Positions 1 through 7,938 of a DNA stretch of 30,178 bases are shown piece after piece. The stretch is taken from positions 1 through 30,178 of the forward strand of contig JBOGIF010000212.1 of the NCBI GenBank assembly GCA_050742415.1, in the 5' to 3' direction. Under the pieces are notes generated by a model that did not search any database, was not told where the DNA came from, and was given only the letters and a program-made list of their open reading frames with translations. The first letter of the stretch is position 1; each line of letters opens with the position of its first letter. The position numbers and the translations under genes were made by a program. Origin of the DNA: JBOGIF01 sp050742415. Lineage in GTDB: Bacteria > Actinomycetota > Acidimicrobiia > Acidimicrobiales > AC-14.

Positions 1-1
1 C

Positions 2-934
2 GTCCAGATCGACACCCGCCTGGGCGGATGGGAGCAGATGACCGCTGGGTACCTGGTGGAGGGGCCGGAGCCGGTGCTGGTCGAGACCGGGAGCCAGACG
101 TCGGTGCCGACGCTGCTCGCTGCGCTCGAAGGCCTGGGGGTCGGCCCCGGGGATCTGGCGGGTGTCGTCGTCACCCACATTCACCTGGACCATGCGGGTG
201 GAGTGGGCGATGTCGCCGCCGCCTTCCCCGACGCCAAGGTCTACGTGCACCCCGCCGGGGCCAGGCACCTGGTGGACCCGACCCGTCTCGTCGACTCGGC
301 TGCCCGGGTTTACGGCGACCTGCTGGACGACCTGTACGGCCGCCTGACGCCGACTGCGGCGGACCGCATCGAGGTCCTAGCCGACGGTGACGAGGTACGG
401 GTCGGTCCCTCTCGGGTCCTCACCGCGGTCGACTCGCCGGGCCACGCCCGCCACCACGTCGGGCTCCACGACTCCGAGACCGGGATCCTCTTCGTGGGCG
501 ACGCCGTGGGCGTTCGGCTTCCCGACGTCGGAGTGCTGCGCCCGGCCACCCCACCGCCCGACTTCCACCTGGGGCAGGCGCTCATGTCCCTGCGCCGGTT
601 CGCAGAGCGCCGCCCGTCGGCGCTGGCCCTCGCCCACTACGGGCTGGTGCCGGGCGAGCCGAGTGACGTGTTGGAAGAGGCGGAGGCGGCCCTTCGGCGG
701 TGGGCCGAGGTCGCCGAGGCGGCGTGGCGCGCCGGTGCAGACATCGCCTCGGCGCTGGACGAGCAGTTCTCGCCGGAGATGGCCGGCGTCGACCCAACCG
801 GACGAAGGAAGGTTGAAACCCTCAACGGGATCCACTCCAATGCCGCCGGTCTGCGGCGGTGGCTCGACAAGCGGGCCGTTTCCGGAGGGGGCGTCAGCGG
901 CGGGGGACCCACCAGGTCTCGGGACGGACCCTGA
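2..934 (+). CDS. MBL-fold metallo-hydrolase, 5'-truncated by the window edge
   Basis: This is a metallo-beta-lactamase-fold hydrolase, probably binding two metal ions and cleaving a thioester, ester or lactone; the substrate cannot be told. The motif THIHLDHAGG (T-H-x-H-x-D-H, bases 173-202) is the metal-binding signature. SPGHARHH supplies the next His, ILFVGDAVG the bridging Asp, and LAHYG near residue 205 a further His. The frame is open to base 2, and residues before the first ATG (base 38) read VQIDTRLGGWEQ, which looks like genuine family N-terminus. The real start is therefore just outside the window and the ATG at 38 is probably internal. The last 41 bases overlap the convergent membrane-protein gene. 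The fold is near certain; the reaction is unknown. Confidence 0.85.
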   Translation, partial: VQIDTRLGGWEQMTAGYLVEGPEPVLVETGSQTSVPTLLAALEGLGVGPGDLAGVVVTHIHLDHAGGVGDVAAAFPDAKVYVHPAGARHLVDPTRLVDSAARVYGDLLDDLYGRLTPTAADRIEVLADGDEVRVGPSRVLTAVDSPGHARHHVGLHDSETGILFVGDAVGVRLPDVGVLRPATPPPDFHLGQALMSLRRFAERRPSALALAHYGLVPGEPSDVLEEAEAALRRWAEVAEAAWRAGADIASALDEQFSPEMAGVDPTGRRKVETLNGIHSNAAGLRRWLDKRAVSGGGVSGGGPTRSRDGP

Positions 935-2456
935 GGTCGGTAACCGGGTAGAGCGCAGAGGTGTCGGCCGTGGGAGCGAAGACAGGGTCGGCCGCCGGCT
1001 GGTACCACTGCTCGAGGTCGGGTGGGAAGTCGGCCCGATCGCGCGTGAGCCCCCCACCGCTGCCCGGCTGGCCGGGCGCCGTGTCGTCGAACACGATGGC
1101 GGCGAAGCGCTGGGCGCGCACCGCCGCGGCAATGCTCGCCCTCAGCCCGTCCTTGGCCCGGTTGTCGTCGCCGCGCAGGACGTCCTCGATGGCGGCGGCG
1201 TGGGCTCCGCCCGCCTTCCCCGCCATCACCGCGTACCAGGGATGGGAGACGACCAGCACCTCCCCGGGCACGGCCCGCACGGCTTCCACGAACCGTCTCC
1301 CGGCCGCCCGGTCCGCCGCGGTCGGTAGCTGGTCGCGCGGGTCGTAGGCGACCAGCGCGAACTGGGCCACCACGGCGAGGGCCGCCCCGGCCGCCAGCCA
1401 CCCGGGACCGTGGCGCAGGTAGTGGAACGCCAGACCGACGAGGAGAGACGCGGCGGCCACCGCCGGCATGAGCACGTTGTCGTACCCGCCCTCGTGGAGC
1501 TTCGAGACCCATGAGGTGGCGAAGAGACCGGCGGTAGCGGCGGCGTAGAAGCCGACAGGCAACAGCGCCGACGCCCGGTCGCGGTAGAGCGTCACTGCAC
1601 CTGCCACCATGACACCGAGGCCGACGGCGAGCGGCGCCAGGTCAGAGGTCCAGAAGGTCGTCCACGCCGACGCCTCGAGATCGTGACCGGCCAGGCTGCC
1701 GGCCAGGAAGAAGCGGTACCAACCGTCGCTGGCTCGGTCGAGCAGCAGGGTGCTCGCCAGCAACGGGAGGGCGAAGGCGGCGCCGAAGGCCAGTCCCACG
1801 CGGCGGTCACGCGCCCCGACGTCGTCGGACCGCGGGCGCAGCAACAGCACCGCGAGAACCGGTAGCCCGGCCACGATGGCGCTCTGCTTGGTCAAGAAGG
1901 CGAGGAACAACAGCAATCCGCCGAAGGCGGCCGCTCGCCGGGTTGCCGCGTACCGCGCCACCGCCAGCGAGCACAACAGGAGGAGGAGGAACAGGGAGTC
2001 GACGCGGCCGATGTCGTACCAGGCGCCGGCCAACCGGAAGCAGGCGGCAAGGAGGCCCGCAGCCACGAGCCCGGCGGTCCCGTCGCCCGTCTCCCTGCGG
2101 ATCCACGCCCACAGGACGGCCATGCAGCCGACCGACGCCACCGCCGACACCAGCCGGAGCGGAAGGAATCCGCGACCCGTCAGCCGGGAGACCGCTGCCG
2201 CCAGCCAGGGGAACAGGGGCGGGTACGGGAGGCTGACGTACTCCACCGAGGGCGCGCCGTAGAGCGGGCGGCCATCGAGAACCCGCCGCACTTGATCGAC
2301 CAGGCCGCCCTCGATCCAGTCGAGCTCGAAGGGATGGCGTGCTCGGAGGATGGCGAGCACGAGATAGACGGCGATCGCCGCCACCGCGCAGGCGACCACG
2401 GGAGCGGCCGCCACTCGGCTCCAAGTTGATCCGGGAGCCGCCTTCGACCGGGTCAC
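894..2456 (-). CDS. polytopic membrane protein, GT-C glycosyltransferase-like (ArnT/PMT type)
   Basis: A 520-residue integral membrane protein with about ten hydrophobic segments and a C-terminal soluble part of roughly 130 residues. Soon after the first membrane segment comes FELDWIEGGLVDQ, which resembles the first-loop acidic motif of GT-C glycosyltransferases that use polyprenyl-phosphate sugars. YPPLFPWLAA and LAFLTKQSA are also typical of that superfamily. It probably glycosylates a cell-envelope lipid or protein, but donor and acceptor are unknown. The GTG start at 2456 sits 6 nt after a TAGAAC hexamer, so the mRNA may be leaderless. The gene overlaps the convergent hydrolase by 41 bp and is divergent from the secreted protein at 2590. 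Enzyme class is inferred from topology and one motif. Confidence 0.75.
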   Translation of the reverse strand: MTRSKAAPGSTWSRVAAAPVVACAVAAIAVYLVLAILRARHPFELDWIEGGLVDQVRRVLDGRPLYGAPSVEYVSLPYPPLFPWLAAAVSRLTGRGFLPLRLVSAVASVGCMAVLWAWIRRETGDGTAGLVAAGLLAACFRLAGAWYDIGRVDSLFLLLLLCSLAVARYAATRRAAAFGGLLLFLAFLTKQSAIVAGLPVLAVLLLRPRSDDVGARDRRVGLAFGAAFALPLLASTLLLDRASDGWYRFFLAGSLAGHDLEASAWTTFWTSDLAPLAVGLGVMVAGAVTLYRDRASALLPVGFYAAATAGLFATSWVSKLHEGGYDNVLMPAVAAASLLVGLAFHYLRHGPGWLAAGAALAVVAQFALVAYDPRDQLPTAADRAAGRRFVEAVRAVPGEVLVVSHPWYAVMAGKAGGAHAAAIEDVLRGDDNRAKDGLRASIAAAVRAQRFAAIVFDDTAPGQPGSGGGLTRDRADFPPDLEQWYQPAADPVFAPTADTSALYPVTDLRVRPETWWVPRR

Positions 2457-2462
2457 GGGCGA

Positions 2463-2468
2463 GTTCTA
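2463..2468 (-). promoter_or_regulatory. candidate -10 box for the GT-C-like gene
   Basis: The minus strand reads TAGAAC, followed by 6 nt and then the GTG start at 2456. The spacing would place transcription start at the start codon. The last base departs from TAnnnT and no convincing -35 box is visible. The 133-bp divergent region (2457-2589) otherwise shows no obvious feature beyond the facing box at 2578. Confidence 0.4.
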
Positions 2469-2577
2469 GCCGCCGGACGGCGCGCCCGCTGAACAGGGTG
2501 ATCGCCCCGGCCGTCTGGGTAGGCCGCCGGCACGCGGCGATGGCAGCGGGTGAGCGTCGAAACGGCGACCGTGCCGC

Positions 2578-2583
2578 TACCAT
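2578..2583 (+). promoter_or_regulatory. candidate -10 box, leaderless start of the secreted TIM-barrel gene
   Basis: TACCAT ends exactly 6 nt before the GTG at 2590, so the predicted +1 coincides with the start codon. No Shine-Dalgarno sequence lies upstream of this GTG, which supports leaderless translation. A -35 box is not evident. Confidence 0.5.
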
Positions 2584-2589
2584 CGCCGC

Positions 2590-3717
2590 GTGCGCGGTCG
2601 TGTCCTCACTATCAGCGCGATCGCCCTGGCGCTCGCTACCGGTGGCTTCACACTGCGGTATCGCGATGGCGACCAGTCGGTAGCTGTCGGCCCGGCACCC
2701 ACGGTCGTCGACATGGTGACCATCACCACGGCGGCGCCTACGACCACCGAGCCCCCGACCACCTCGCCTTCAACCGTGCCCCCCACGACGAAGGCCCGGG
2801 TGACTACGACGAGGGCCACCCGTCCCACGGTCACGGCGCCCAAGGCTCAGCCGGCGGCCGCGGTCAAGCCTGTCTCCCCGTCGCCCTCGGAGTCGGCGTC
2901 GGGTCTGCCGGCCTCGTTCGCCGGGCTGGGGACATGGGTCGACGTGTTCGACTTCAACCCGGCCCACACCAACGGCCAGCCTCCGGCGGTGTCGCCCGCC
3001 ACGGTGGACACCATGGCCGACGCCGGGGTGCGAACCCTTTACCTCCAGTCGGCCCGGCCCAACGACCCGCTGGCGCCCGGTGACCTGGTGTCGCCCGACC
3101 TGCTCGCCCAGTTCCTGACCCGGGCGCACGCCCGGGGGATGAGGGTCGTGGCGTGGTACCTACCGCACTTCGCCGACGTCAGCGACGACATGCGCCACCT
3201 CTCGGCCATGCTGGCCTTCAAGGCCAACGGCAGGGGCTTCGACGGGATCGGTCTCGACATCGAGTGGCGGGCGGCGGTGCCCGACGCCGCCGCCCGCGGC
3301 GCCCAGCTGGTAGAGCTGTCGCGCCAGCTGAATGCCGCGGCAGGCGCCCTGCCGGTTGGGGCCATCGTGCTGCCGCCGGTGGTGACCGACGTGATCAACC
3401 CGGCGTACTGGCCTGGCTTCCCGTGGGAGTCGATCAAGCCGTACTACGACGCCTGGCTGCCGATGGGCTACTGGACCAACCGCAGAGCCGGCACTCCCGA
3501 CCGCGACGCCTACCACCACACGACCGACAACATCAGGCTGCTGCGCCAGCACCTCGGCGACGTTCCCATCCACTTCGTCGGTGGCATCGGCAACGCCGCC
3601 ACCGCGGCCGACTACGCCGGGTTCGTGCAGGCGCTGGCCGAGAACGGCATCGCCGGCCGCTCGATCTACGACTGGGCCACCACCGGCGCCGGCCCCATGG
3701 CCGCCCTGAAGGGCTAG
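2590..3717 (+). CDS. secreted TIM-barrel protein, putative glycoside hydrolase
   Basis: A 375-residue exported protein. Residues 1-22 form a signal peptide or N-terminal anchor (Arg-rich start, then an Ala/Leu core). Residues about 35-105 are a low-complexity Thr/Pro/Ser linker, and the remainder looks like a beta/alpha barrel. The strongest active-site candidate is FDGIGLDIEWR, with Asp223 and Glu225 at a strand end, similar in style to the strand-4 acidic motif of GH18-like enzymes. LPMGYWTNR would be a later strand. It may act on envelope polysaccharide or peptidoglycan outside the cell, but the family cannot be named from sequence alone. The GTG start is favoured because a TACCAT box ends 6 nt before it. 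Its 3' end faces murA across the dispersed 50-nt element. Confidence 0.75.
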   Translation: MRGRVLTISAIALALATGGFTLRYRDGDQSVAVGPAPTVVDMVTITTAAPTTTEPPTTSPSTVPPTTKARVTTTRATRPTVTAPKAQPAAAVKPVSPSPSESASGLPASFAGLGTWVDVFDFNPAHTNGQPPAVSPATVDTMADAGVRTLYLQSARPNDPLAPGDLVSPDLLAQFLTRAHARGMRVVAWYLPHFADVSDDMRHLSAMLAFKANGRGFDGIGLDIEWRAAVPDAAARGAQLVELSRQLNAAAGALPVGAIVLPPVVTDVINPAYWPGFPWESIKPYYDAWLPMGYWTNRRAGTPDRDAYHHTTDNIRLLRQHLGDVPIHFVGGIGNAATAADYAGFVQALAENGIAGRSIYDWATTGAGPMAALKG

Positions 3718-3736
3718 ACCAAGGCAACCCCGAGCG

Positions 3737-3786
3737 TTCCGGGGACTCTCAGGGCGGCTATACGACCTTGAACGTCCCCAGAACGG
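3737..3786 (-). repeat. dispersed 50-nt imperfect palindrome, copy 1
   Basis: Read on the minus strand, this block matches 23689-23738 at 48 of 50 positions. Weaker similarity (9 of 14) continues towards 3723, and an AACCGCCCCCC tract follows within a few bases of the stop on the murA side, as beside copy 2. The outer arms, TTCTGGGGAC (3783-3774) and GTCCCCGGAA (3746-3737), pair over 10 bp with one G-T wobble. Inside them TCAAGG faces CCCTGA with one mismatch, closing an 11-nt loop, TCGTATAGCCG. It fills the 89-bp gap between the secreted protein's stop and murA's stop, so a bidirectional terminator role is plausible. No T-tract follows. Conservation of the loop is what a plain terminator would not explain. 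Confidence 0.9.
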
Positions 3787-3806
3787 AGGTGGGGGGGCGG
3801 TTCAGA

Positions 3807-5132
3807 TCAGAGCTGGCGGATGCCGAGGCCCAGCTGGGAGAACTTCTCCAGGGCCTGGTCGTAGCCCCGTTCCAGGTGGTGCACGCCGGACAGGACCGAG
3901 CGGCCCTCGGCGGCGGCGGCAGCGATGACGTAGGCGAAGGCGGCCCGGATGTCGGGCATCTCCACCTCGGCGCCCCGTAGCGCCGAAGCCCCGCGGACCA
4001 GCGCCGAGTGCGACGACCCGCTCTCCTCGAACCGGCAGGGCTTGCCGACCAGGCACTGTTCGAACAGCTCCACCTGGGCCTCCATGGAGCGCAGGGCGTC
4101 GACGTAGCCGAGCCGGTCCTCGAACACCGTCTCGTGGAACACCGACATCCCGGCCGCCCGCGTGCACAGCACCACCAGAGGCGGTTGCCAGTCGGTCATG
4201 AACCCCGGATGGGGGCTGGTGTGGACGGCGGCGGGGCGCAGGTCGGTGGCTTCGGCGGCGATTCCCGAGTCGCTGATCTCGAACCGGGCACCCATCCGCT
4301 GCAGCGTCGAGATGGCGGTGACCAGCCGGTCCTGGGCACACCCGACTATCCGGACCCGCCCGCCCGTGGCCAGCCCTGCCACCAGGTAGGAGAAGGCCTC
4401 GATGCGGTCGCCTCCGAGACGTTGGGTGGCCCCCGCCAGGTGGCTGACGCCCTCGACCACGAACCGCCGGTCGGGCTGGAGCTCGATACGGGCGCCCATG
4501 CGTTGCAGGAACAGCGCCAGCTCCACCACCTCGGGCTCGATGGCGGCGTTCTCCAGGATGGTCCGGCCCTCAGCCACCGCAGCGGTCATGAGCACCGTCT
4601 CGGTGGCGCCGACGCTCGGAAAGGGCAGCCGCAGGTGCGTGCCTCGCAGCCGGAGGGCTTTGGCCTCCAAGCCGGCTTCGGTGACCTCGACCTCGGCGCC
4701 GAAGCGGCGCAGGGCGTCGACATGGAAGTCCACGGGGCGGTCGCCGATGCGGTCGCCGCCCATCAACGGGACGAAGGCCTCGCCGATGCGGTGCAGCAAC
4801 GGGCCCACCATGAGGATGGGGACCCGGTTGAGGCCCGTGTAGCGAATCGGTATCCGGCTGTCGACGGTGGACGCGGGGTCGACGGTGATGGCGGACCCGT
4901 CGTCGCCGGCGGCCTCCACGGCTACGCCCGCCCCCACGCTGCGGAGCATCCCGGCCGTGATGTCGACGTCGCCCAGGCGGGGACAGTTGGTGATGGTGCT
5001 CGGGGCGTCGGCCAGCAGGGCGGCCACCATCAGCTTGGTGACGGCGTTCTTCGCCCCGCTTATGCGAACCTCACCCCGCAACGGGCCCGCAGGTTCGATC
5101 TCCCAGGCGCCCGGTGCCACGGCCGTCATCAT
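3807..5132 (-). CDS. murA: UDP-N-acetylglucosamine 1-carboxyvinyltransferase, Cys-to-Asp variant
   Basis: MurA transfers enolpyruvate from phosphoenolpyruvate to UDP-GlcNAc, the first committed step of peptidoglycan synthesis, in the cytoplasm. Family residues are present: SGAKNA (Lys28, Asn29), GDRPVDFH (Arg132), TDWQPPL near the later catalytic Asp, FEDRLGYVDAL, and PDIRAAFA with the conserved Arg. The 441-residue length is slightly above the usual 415-430. The loop residue that is Cys115 in E. coli is Asp127 here (GGDRIG; codon at 4752-4754). This is the substitution known from Mycobacterium and Chlamydia MurA, where it removes the Cys that fosfomycin alkylates. ATG at 5132 overlaps the helD stop by ATGA, so the two are translationally coupled. 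It is the last gene of the minus-strand operon that begins with MoxR. Confidence 0.95.
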   Translation of the reverse strand: MMTAVAPGAWEIEPAGPLRGEVRISGAKNAVTKLMVAALLADAPSTITNCPRLGDVDITAGMLRSVGAGVAVEAAGDDGSAITVDPASTVDSRIPIRYTGLNRVPILMVGPLLHRIGEAFVPLMGGDRIGDRPVDFHVDALRRFGAEVEVTEAGLEAKALRLRGTHLRLPFPSVGATETVLMTAAVAEGRTILENAAIEPEVVELALFLQRMGARIELQPDRRFVVEGVSHLAGATQRLGGDRIEAFSYLVAGLATGGRVRIVGCAQDRLVTAISTLQRMGARFEISDSGIAAEATDLRPAAVHTSPHPGFMTDWQPPLVVLCTRAAGMSVFHETVFEDRLGYVDALRSMEAQVELFEQCLVGKPCRFEESGSSHSALVRGASALRGAEVEMPDIRAAFAYVIAAAAAEGRSVLSGVHHLERGYDQALEKFSQLGLGIRQL

Positions 5133-7120
5133 CCCATCTCCGGCGGCAGCGGCTCGGAGTGGACCACGTTCAGCCGCCGGGTCGTCCGGGTGAGAGCCAG
5201 GTAGAGGCCGCGGCGCCCGTGCCTACCTTCGGCGTCGGCCTGGCTCACGATGGCGGCGGGCTCGACCACCACCACCGAGTCGAACTCGAGCCCCTTGCAC
5301 TGGGCCACTCCGAGCAGGGCCACGGGCGCGTCGAGAGCGGCGGTGCCCTCGACGGCGTCGGGCAGTACCGCTCGAAGCGCGTCGAGGAGACGGTCGGGGG
5401 CGATCACCGCCAGACGGCCCTCGCCCATCAGCGCCAGCTCGGAGGCCACCGTCTCGGCGACGACCGGTTCCAAGCGCCCGGTCCCGGCCGAGGTGATCAC
5501 GGGGTCCTCGCCCGAGAACCGGACCGACCGGGACGGCTTCACGCCGGCGCCGGCGGCGGCCAGCACCCGAGCCGCCAGCTCCATGACCTCGCCGGGTGTC
5601 CGGTAGTTGACGGTCAGCTCGGAGACGCGCGGCGGGCGCTGGAAGCGCAGGTGAGCGAGTACGTCGTCCCAGCTCCTGGGCGCCCACGCGCCGCTGGCCT
5701 GGGCCAGGTCGCCGACGATCGTCATCGACCCGCTGGGGCATCGGCGGGCCAGCATCCGCAGCTGCATGGGCGACAGGTCCTGGGCCTCGTCCACTAGGAC
5801 ATGGCCAAAGGTGGTGCCCCAGCCGCTGGCGTGATCGGTCTGCAGCAGTAGGCGGGCCGCCTCGTCCAGCAGGGGCAGGTCGGCTTCGGTCCACGCCACC
5901 TCGGCGGGGCTGGCGGTGCGGGCCCGCACGAGCATGGATTGCTCCTTGGCGCTGAGGGTGCCGCCAGCGGCAAGGCCTACCAGCGCCGGGAACGCGAACA
6001 GGTCGTGGAGCAGCTCCTCGGGCGTCAGGACGGGCCACATGCGCTCCAGCGCCTCGAACACCGGCCTCTCTTCGAGGATCGGCTCGCCGGCCTCCTGCCA
6101 CTGGCCCCGCATGTGGCGCACCACCAGCCGCTCCACCACCCGGCGCCGTTCGTTGTGCGAGCCCGGCCTCCTCTTGGCCGAGGCCACGATACGGGCCGAC
6201 TCACGAGGCGTCAGCGTCAGCCGGCGGCCCTGGACGAGGATGGTCACCGGCCGCGGGAGCGGGCGCTGGCGGTCGGCTACTGCCTTGGCCACCACCCGGG
6301 CCATGCGGGCGTCGCCCTTGAGCCGGGCCAGGCGAGGCGGCTCGGTGCCGCGGGCCGCTACCGCGGAAAGGGTGGTCGGGGTGGCGAGGGTGACGGCGTC
6401 CTCGCCGAGGGCCGGGAGCACCTCCTGGATGTAGCGGAGGAAGACCTGGCTGGGGCCGACCAACAGGACCCCGGCTCGCTCCAGCGGGAAGCGGTGGGTG
6501 TAGAGCAGGTATGCGGCGCGGTGAAGAACCACTGCCGTCTTGCCGGTGCCGGGGCCGCCCTGCACCACCTGTACGCCTGCCAGGGGCGCCCGCACGATCT
6601 CGTCCTGCTCGGCCTGGATCGTGGCCACGATGTCGCTCATGCGGCCGGTGCGGGAGCGCTCCAGAGCGGCCATCAGCGCGCCCTCGCCCATGAGAACCAG
6701 ACCGTCGCCGTTCGCCCCGGGGGCGGTGAGCAGCTCGTCGTCGAGGCGCACCACCTTGCGTCCCCGCAGCGTCAGGTGCCGGCGCCGTACGAGGCCCATG
6801 GGGTGGGCGCCAGTAGCCCGGTAGAAGGGCTCGGCGGCCGGTGCCCGCCAGTCCATGACCAGCGGCTCGTGGTCCTCGTCGTCGACCGCGACCCGCCCGA
6901 TGTGGCGCCGCACGCCCTCGGCGTCGTCGGTCCGGCCGAACACCAGGCCGGCTTCGCCCCCCCGTAGCTCGGCCAGCCGGCGGGCGGTGACGGCAACCCG
7001 CACGTCGCGCTCCAGGCGTGCCGAATGGGTGCCGCCGGCGCCCAGCTCCAGCACCTCGTCGGCCACCGACCGTGCCGACTGCCGCATGGCTTCGAGCCGG
7101 GCATAGGCGAGGTCGACCAC
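5129..7120 (-). CDS. HelD-type superfamily 1 helicase / RNA polymerase-recycling ATPase
   Basis: An UvrD-like SF1 ATPase with HelD features. HelD proteins bind RNA polymerase and release it from stalled or DNA-bound complexes, and actinobacterial relatives (HelR) can counter rifamycins. Visible motifs: DWRAPAAEPFY (about 90-100), typical of HelD; Walker A GGPGTGKT (188-195); Walker B LVDEAQDLSPMQ; TVNYRTPGE; CKGLEFDSVVV; and GLYLALTRTTRRL near the C-terminus. At 663 residues it is shorter than the usual 700-750. The N-terminal coiled coil seems incomplete with the GTG start at 7120, and the frame continues open upstream as GSELAAEQG, overlapping the preceding gene's 3' end. No ATG, GTG or TTG occurs in that short extension, so the start is uncertain. 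Could alternatively be a generic UvrD/Rep-like helicase, but the DWRAP region argues for HelD. Confidence 0.85.
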   Translation of the reverse strand: MVDLAYARLEAMRQSARSVADEVLELGAGGTHSARLERDVRVAVTARRLAELRGGEAGLVFGRTDDAEGVRRHIGRVAVDDEDHEPLVMDWRAPAAEPFYRATGAHPMGLVRRRHLTLRGRKVVRLDDELLTAPGANGDGLVLMGEGALMAALERSRTGRMSDIVATIQAEQDEIVRAPLAGVQVVQGGPGTGKTAVVLHRAAYLLYTHRFPLERAGVLLVGPSQVFLRYIQEVLPALGEDAVTLATPTTLSAVAARGTEPPRLARLKGDARMARVVAKAVADRQRPLPRPVTILVQGRRLTLTPRESARIVASAKRRPGSHNERRRVVERLVVRHMRGQWQEAGEPILEERPVFEALERMWPVLTPEELLHDLFAFPALVGLAAGGTLSAKEQSMLVRARTASPAEVAWTEADLPLLDEAARLLLQTDHASGWGTTFGHVLVDEAQDLSPMQLRMLARRCPSGSMTIVGDLAQASGAWAPRSWDDVLAHLRFQRPPRVSELTVNYRTPGEVMELAARVLAAAGAGVKPSRSVRFSGEDPVITSAGTGRLEPVVAETVASELALMGEGRLAVIAPDRLLDALRAVLPDAVEGTAALDAPVALLGVAQCKGLEFDSVVVVEPAAIVSQADAEGRHGRRGLYLALTRTTRRLNVVHSEPLPPEMG

Positions 7121-7142
7121 GCCCTGCTCGGCCGCCAGCTCG

Positions 7143-7919
7143 CTACCGGACAGGGTCGTCCTCCCAGTGCAGGCTCCAGCCGCCGCCGTCGGCCCGGCGT
7201 GCGGTGGCCCGAGCGGCGAAGGGCTCGAACCCGCCGGCCCCCCGGCGCCAGCGCACGGCTCTCACGACCATCTCGGTCGGGTTGCGCGACTCGACCACCT
7301 CCAACACGAAGGCACCTTCGACCACCGCCGCTCCCCGGCCCCAGACGTCGACCACCCAGCGGCCGCCCAGCTTGGCCGCGGCCCTCATGCTGATGCCCTC
7401 GACGCGCCCCTCCATGGTCGGCGTCTGGTGCGAGGGGACCACCTTGACCTCGACCGACGAGACCATCCGGGCCTTCGCGTCCGTCTTCCAGAAGTTGAGG
7501 TGCTCGCGCAGTGGCCGCAGGGCATGGTCCTTCAGCTCGTCCTGGAGCAGCCGCGCCGGCTTGTGGTGGATGTGGGCGGACTGGCGCCACGACCGCTCCC
7601 AGCTCACCACCATCCCCAGCTCTCGCGGCCGGGCGAACTCAGGGGGGGACAGGAAAGCGTTGGCCCCGAGCCACGAGCCCATGCGGGAGAAGGCCTCGGG
7701 CGGCATGCCGAACTGCTGGCGCCACAGCTCCAGCACCCTCATGCACACGCACTGCTCGCCGCCGAAGACGAGCATGGTCCGCTCGGCCGTCAGGTCGTGG
7801 TCCTCCAGCACGAGCCGGCCGCGCCGCCAGGTGACGCGGTGGGGCTGGCCGTCGCACTCCACGGTGGCGGTGACGGGTTGGAGGAACTGGTACCACCGGC
7901 CCTGGTTGGTGAGCGTCAT
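7143..7919 (-). CDS. unrecognised protein in the MoxR-VWA operon
   Basis: A 258-residue soluble protein I do not recognise. It has no signal peptide or membrane segment. It is rich in Trp and Arg, with an N-terminal MTLTNQGRWYQFL, a Cys pair in GGEQCVCMRVLELW, a His-rich stretch SAHIHHKPARLL, and a beta-rich second half. ATG at 7919 is preferred: it lies 19 nt after the VWA gene's stop, whereas a GTG at 8000 would overlap that gene and add a basic tail without family character. The helD start follows 22 nt downstream. By position it probably works with the MoxR ATPase and VWA protein, perhaps as substrate or adaptor; that is inference from context only. Confidence 0.75.
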   Translation of the reverse strand: MTLTNQGRWYQFLQPVTATVECDGQPHRVTWRRGRLVLEDHDLTAERTMLVFGGEQCVCMRVLELWRQQFGMPPEAFSRMGSWLGANAFLSPPEFARPRELGMVVSWERSWRQSAHIHHKPARLLQDELKDHALRPLREHLNFWKTDAKARMVSSVEVKVVPSHQTPTMEGRVEGISMRAAAKLGGRWVVDVWGRGAAVVEGAFVLEVVESRNPTEMVVRAVRWRRGAGGFEPFAARATARRADGGGWSLHWEDDPVR

Positions 7920-7938
7920 CGAGGGGGCAGGGGCGTGC

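Noticed and set aside
38..934. The two MBL-fold proteins (left edge and 18493-19167) as a duplication
   Set aside because: They share only fold-level metal motifs; sequence around the motifs and the C-terminal halves differ clearly.
2715..2830. Thr/Pro-codon-rich tract as a DNA repeat
   Set aside because: It is a protein linker of the secreted TIM-barrel protein, with irregular codons and no true tandem DNA repeat.
3737..3786. The repeated palindrome as an ANTAR (PdtaR) RNA target
   Set aside because: ANTAR targets have two adjacent hairpins with hexanucleotide loops near gene 5' ends. This element has one long imperfect hairpin with an 11-nt loop and lies at gene 3' ends.
3737..3786. The repeated palindrome as a tRNA, attachment site or transposon end
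   Set aside because: It does not fold as a cloverleaf, no integrase or transposase is present, and no target-site duplication is visible around either copy.
4008..5204. A long plus-strand frame opposite murA
   Set aside because: Same shadow effect; no recognisable motifs, and murA has every catalytic landmark.
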